From Deltaproteobacteria bacterium (GTDB lineage Bacteria; Myxococcota; XYA12-FULL-58-9; JAUUZB01), in the NCBI GenBank assembly GCA_030590185.1, contig JAUUZB010000302.1, forward strand, positions 1 through 6,011: a stretch of 6,011 bases of DNA. The letters are read 5' to 3'. The position numbers were made by a program, and so were the translations under genes. Positions 5,786-6,011 of the stretch are shown here, piece after piece. Numbering within the stretch: position 1 is the first letter of the stretch; each line of letters opens with the position of its first letter. The notes beneath the pieces were generated by a model, which was given only the letters and a program-made list of their open reading frames with translations, was not told the origin of the DNA and ran no database searches.

Positions 5786-6011
5786 TCAAGCCTCTGCGTC
5801 GGCGTCGAGGTCGGGGTCGGCGTCGAGGAGGGCGCGCATCTTCTCCGACAACTCCGCGGGCTTGAAGGGCTTCTGGATAAAGCCGGCGTTGCCGCCGGCC
5901 ACCAGCTCCTCGGCGCGACCATCGAGGCCGTATCCGCTGGCCACCAGGATCCTGAGACCGGGATCCCGATCCCGCAGGCGCTCAAAGATCTCCGGCCCGC
6001 CCAAGACCGGC
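5786..6011 (-). CDS. C-terminal end of a receiver (REC) domain protein, probably a hybrid histidine kinase or response regulator (partial)
   Basis: The minus-strand frame is open from the window edge to a TGA at 5788-5786, giving 74 residues. It starts PVLGGPEIFERLR, which matches the loop after the phosphorylated Asp in receiver domains. It continues with ILVASGYG (the conserved Ser/Thr of strand 4) and AGFIQKPFKPAELSEKMRALL, with the conserved Lys-Pro of strand 5. The phosphoacceptor Asp and all upstream domains are outside the window. The phrasing (GGPEIF, SGYGLDGRA, GFIQKPF) is typical of receivers at the end of PAS-containing hybrid kinases, so that is the likeliest parent, but a stand-alone regulator cannot be excluded. 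The protein finishes with an acidic DADPDLDADAEA tail. The TTG at 6004 is an internal Leu codon, not the start. The stop lies 3 bp from the convergent FemAB-like gene. Confidence 0.9.
   Translation of the reverse strand, partial: PVLGGPEIFERLRDRDPGLRILVASGYGLDGRAEELVAGGNAGFIQKPFKPAELSEKMRALLDADPDLDADAEA
5798..5827 (-). repeat. Short direct repeat encoding the acidic tail
   Basis: The 12-mer GTCGGCGTCGAG occurs at 5798-5809 and again at 5816-5827, separated by GTCGGG. Read on the minus strand it encodes the alternating Asp-Ala / Asp-Leu tail of the receiver protein. It looks like slippage-type expansion in a disordered C-terminus. Confidence 0.6.

Noticed and set aside
5786..6004. A stand-alone 72-residue protein starting at TTG 6004
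   Set aside because: The frame stays open to the window edge and the preceding codons (Pro-Val) fit the receiver-domain pattern, so this is the tail of a longer gene.

Overview
The window is high-GC (roughly two thirds G+C by eye) and gene-dense. It carries four genes or gene fragments of known or recognisable type plus two fragments cut by the window edges. Two secreted lipoproteins of complex-environment type, an Ig-like/beta-helix architecture, a pilin-like Asp-rich C-terminus and a receiver domain of hybrid-kinase type together suggest a Myxococcota/Bradymonadota-like ('deltaproteobacterial') organism. This placement is an inference from protein style; no marker gene is present.

Layout. 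Positions 1-99 hold the last 32 codons of an upstream gene. One base later, behind a strong Shine-Dalgarno, begins a 224-residue lipoprotein (101-775). Its middle and end look like a type IV pilin fold that lacks the prepilin cleavage site. Its stop overlaps the start of coaBC (768-2012), the bifunctional coenzyme A biosynthesis enzyme. These three form a tightly coupled plus-strand operon. After a 71-bp gap with a small hairpin and a possible promoter comes an 824-residue lipoprotein (2084-4558). It has an Ig-like/BACON-type domain followed by two related beta-helix modules, which appear to be an internal duplication. A 63-bp gap containing two overlapping, mutually exclusive hairpins leads to a FemAB-like/DUF482 acyltransferase-fold protein (4622-5782). 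The right edge holds the C-terminal end of a receiver (REC) domain protein on the minus strand (5786-6011, continuing outside). It converges on the FemAB-like gene with only 3 bp between stops.

How the genes fit together. CoaBC is housekeeping metabolism. The two lipoproteins and the FemAB-like protein point to the cell envelope, but nothing in the sequence ties them into one pathway. I found no RNA genes, mobile elements, CRISPR arrays or defence-type system. The points most worth a second look are the substituted CoaC active-site residues, the lipoprotein with a pilin-like body, the duplicated beta-helix modules, and the switch-like hairpin pair at 4565-4599.
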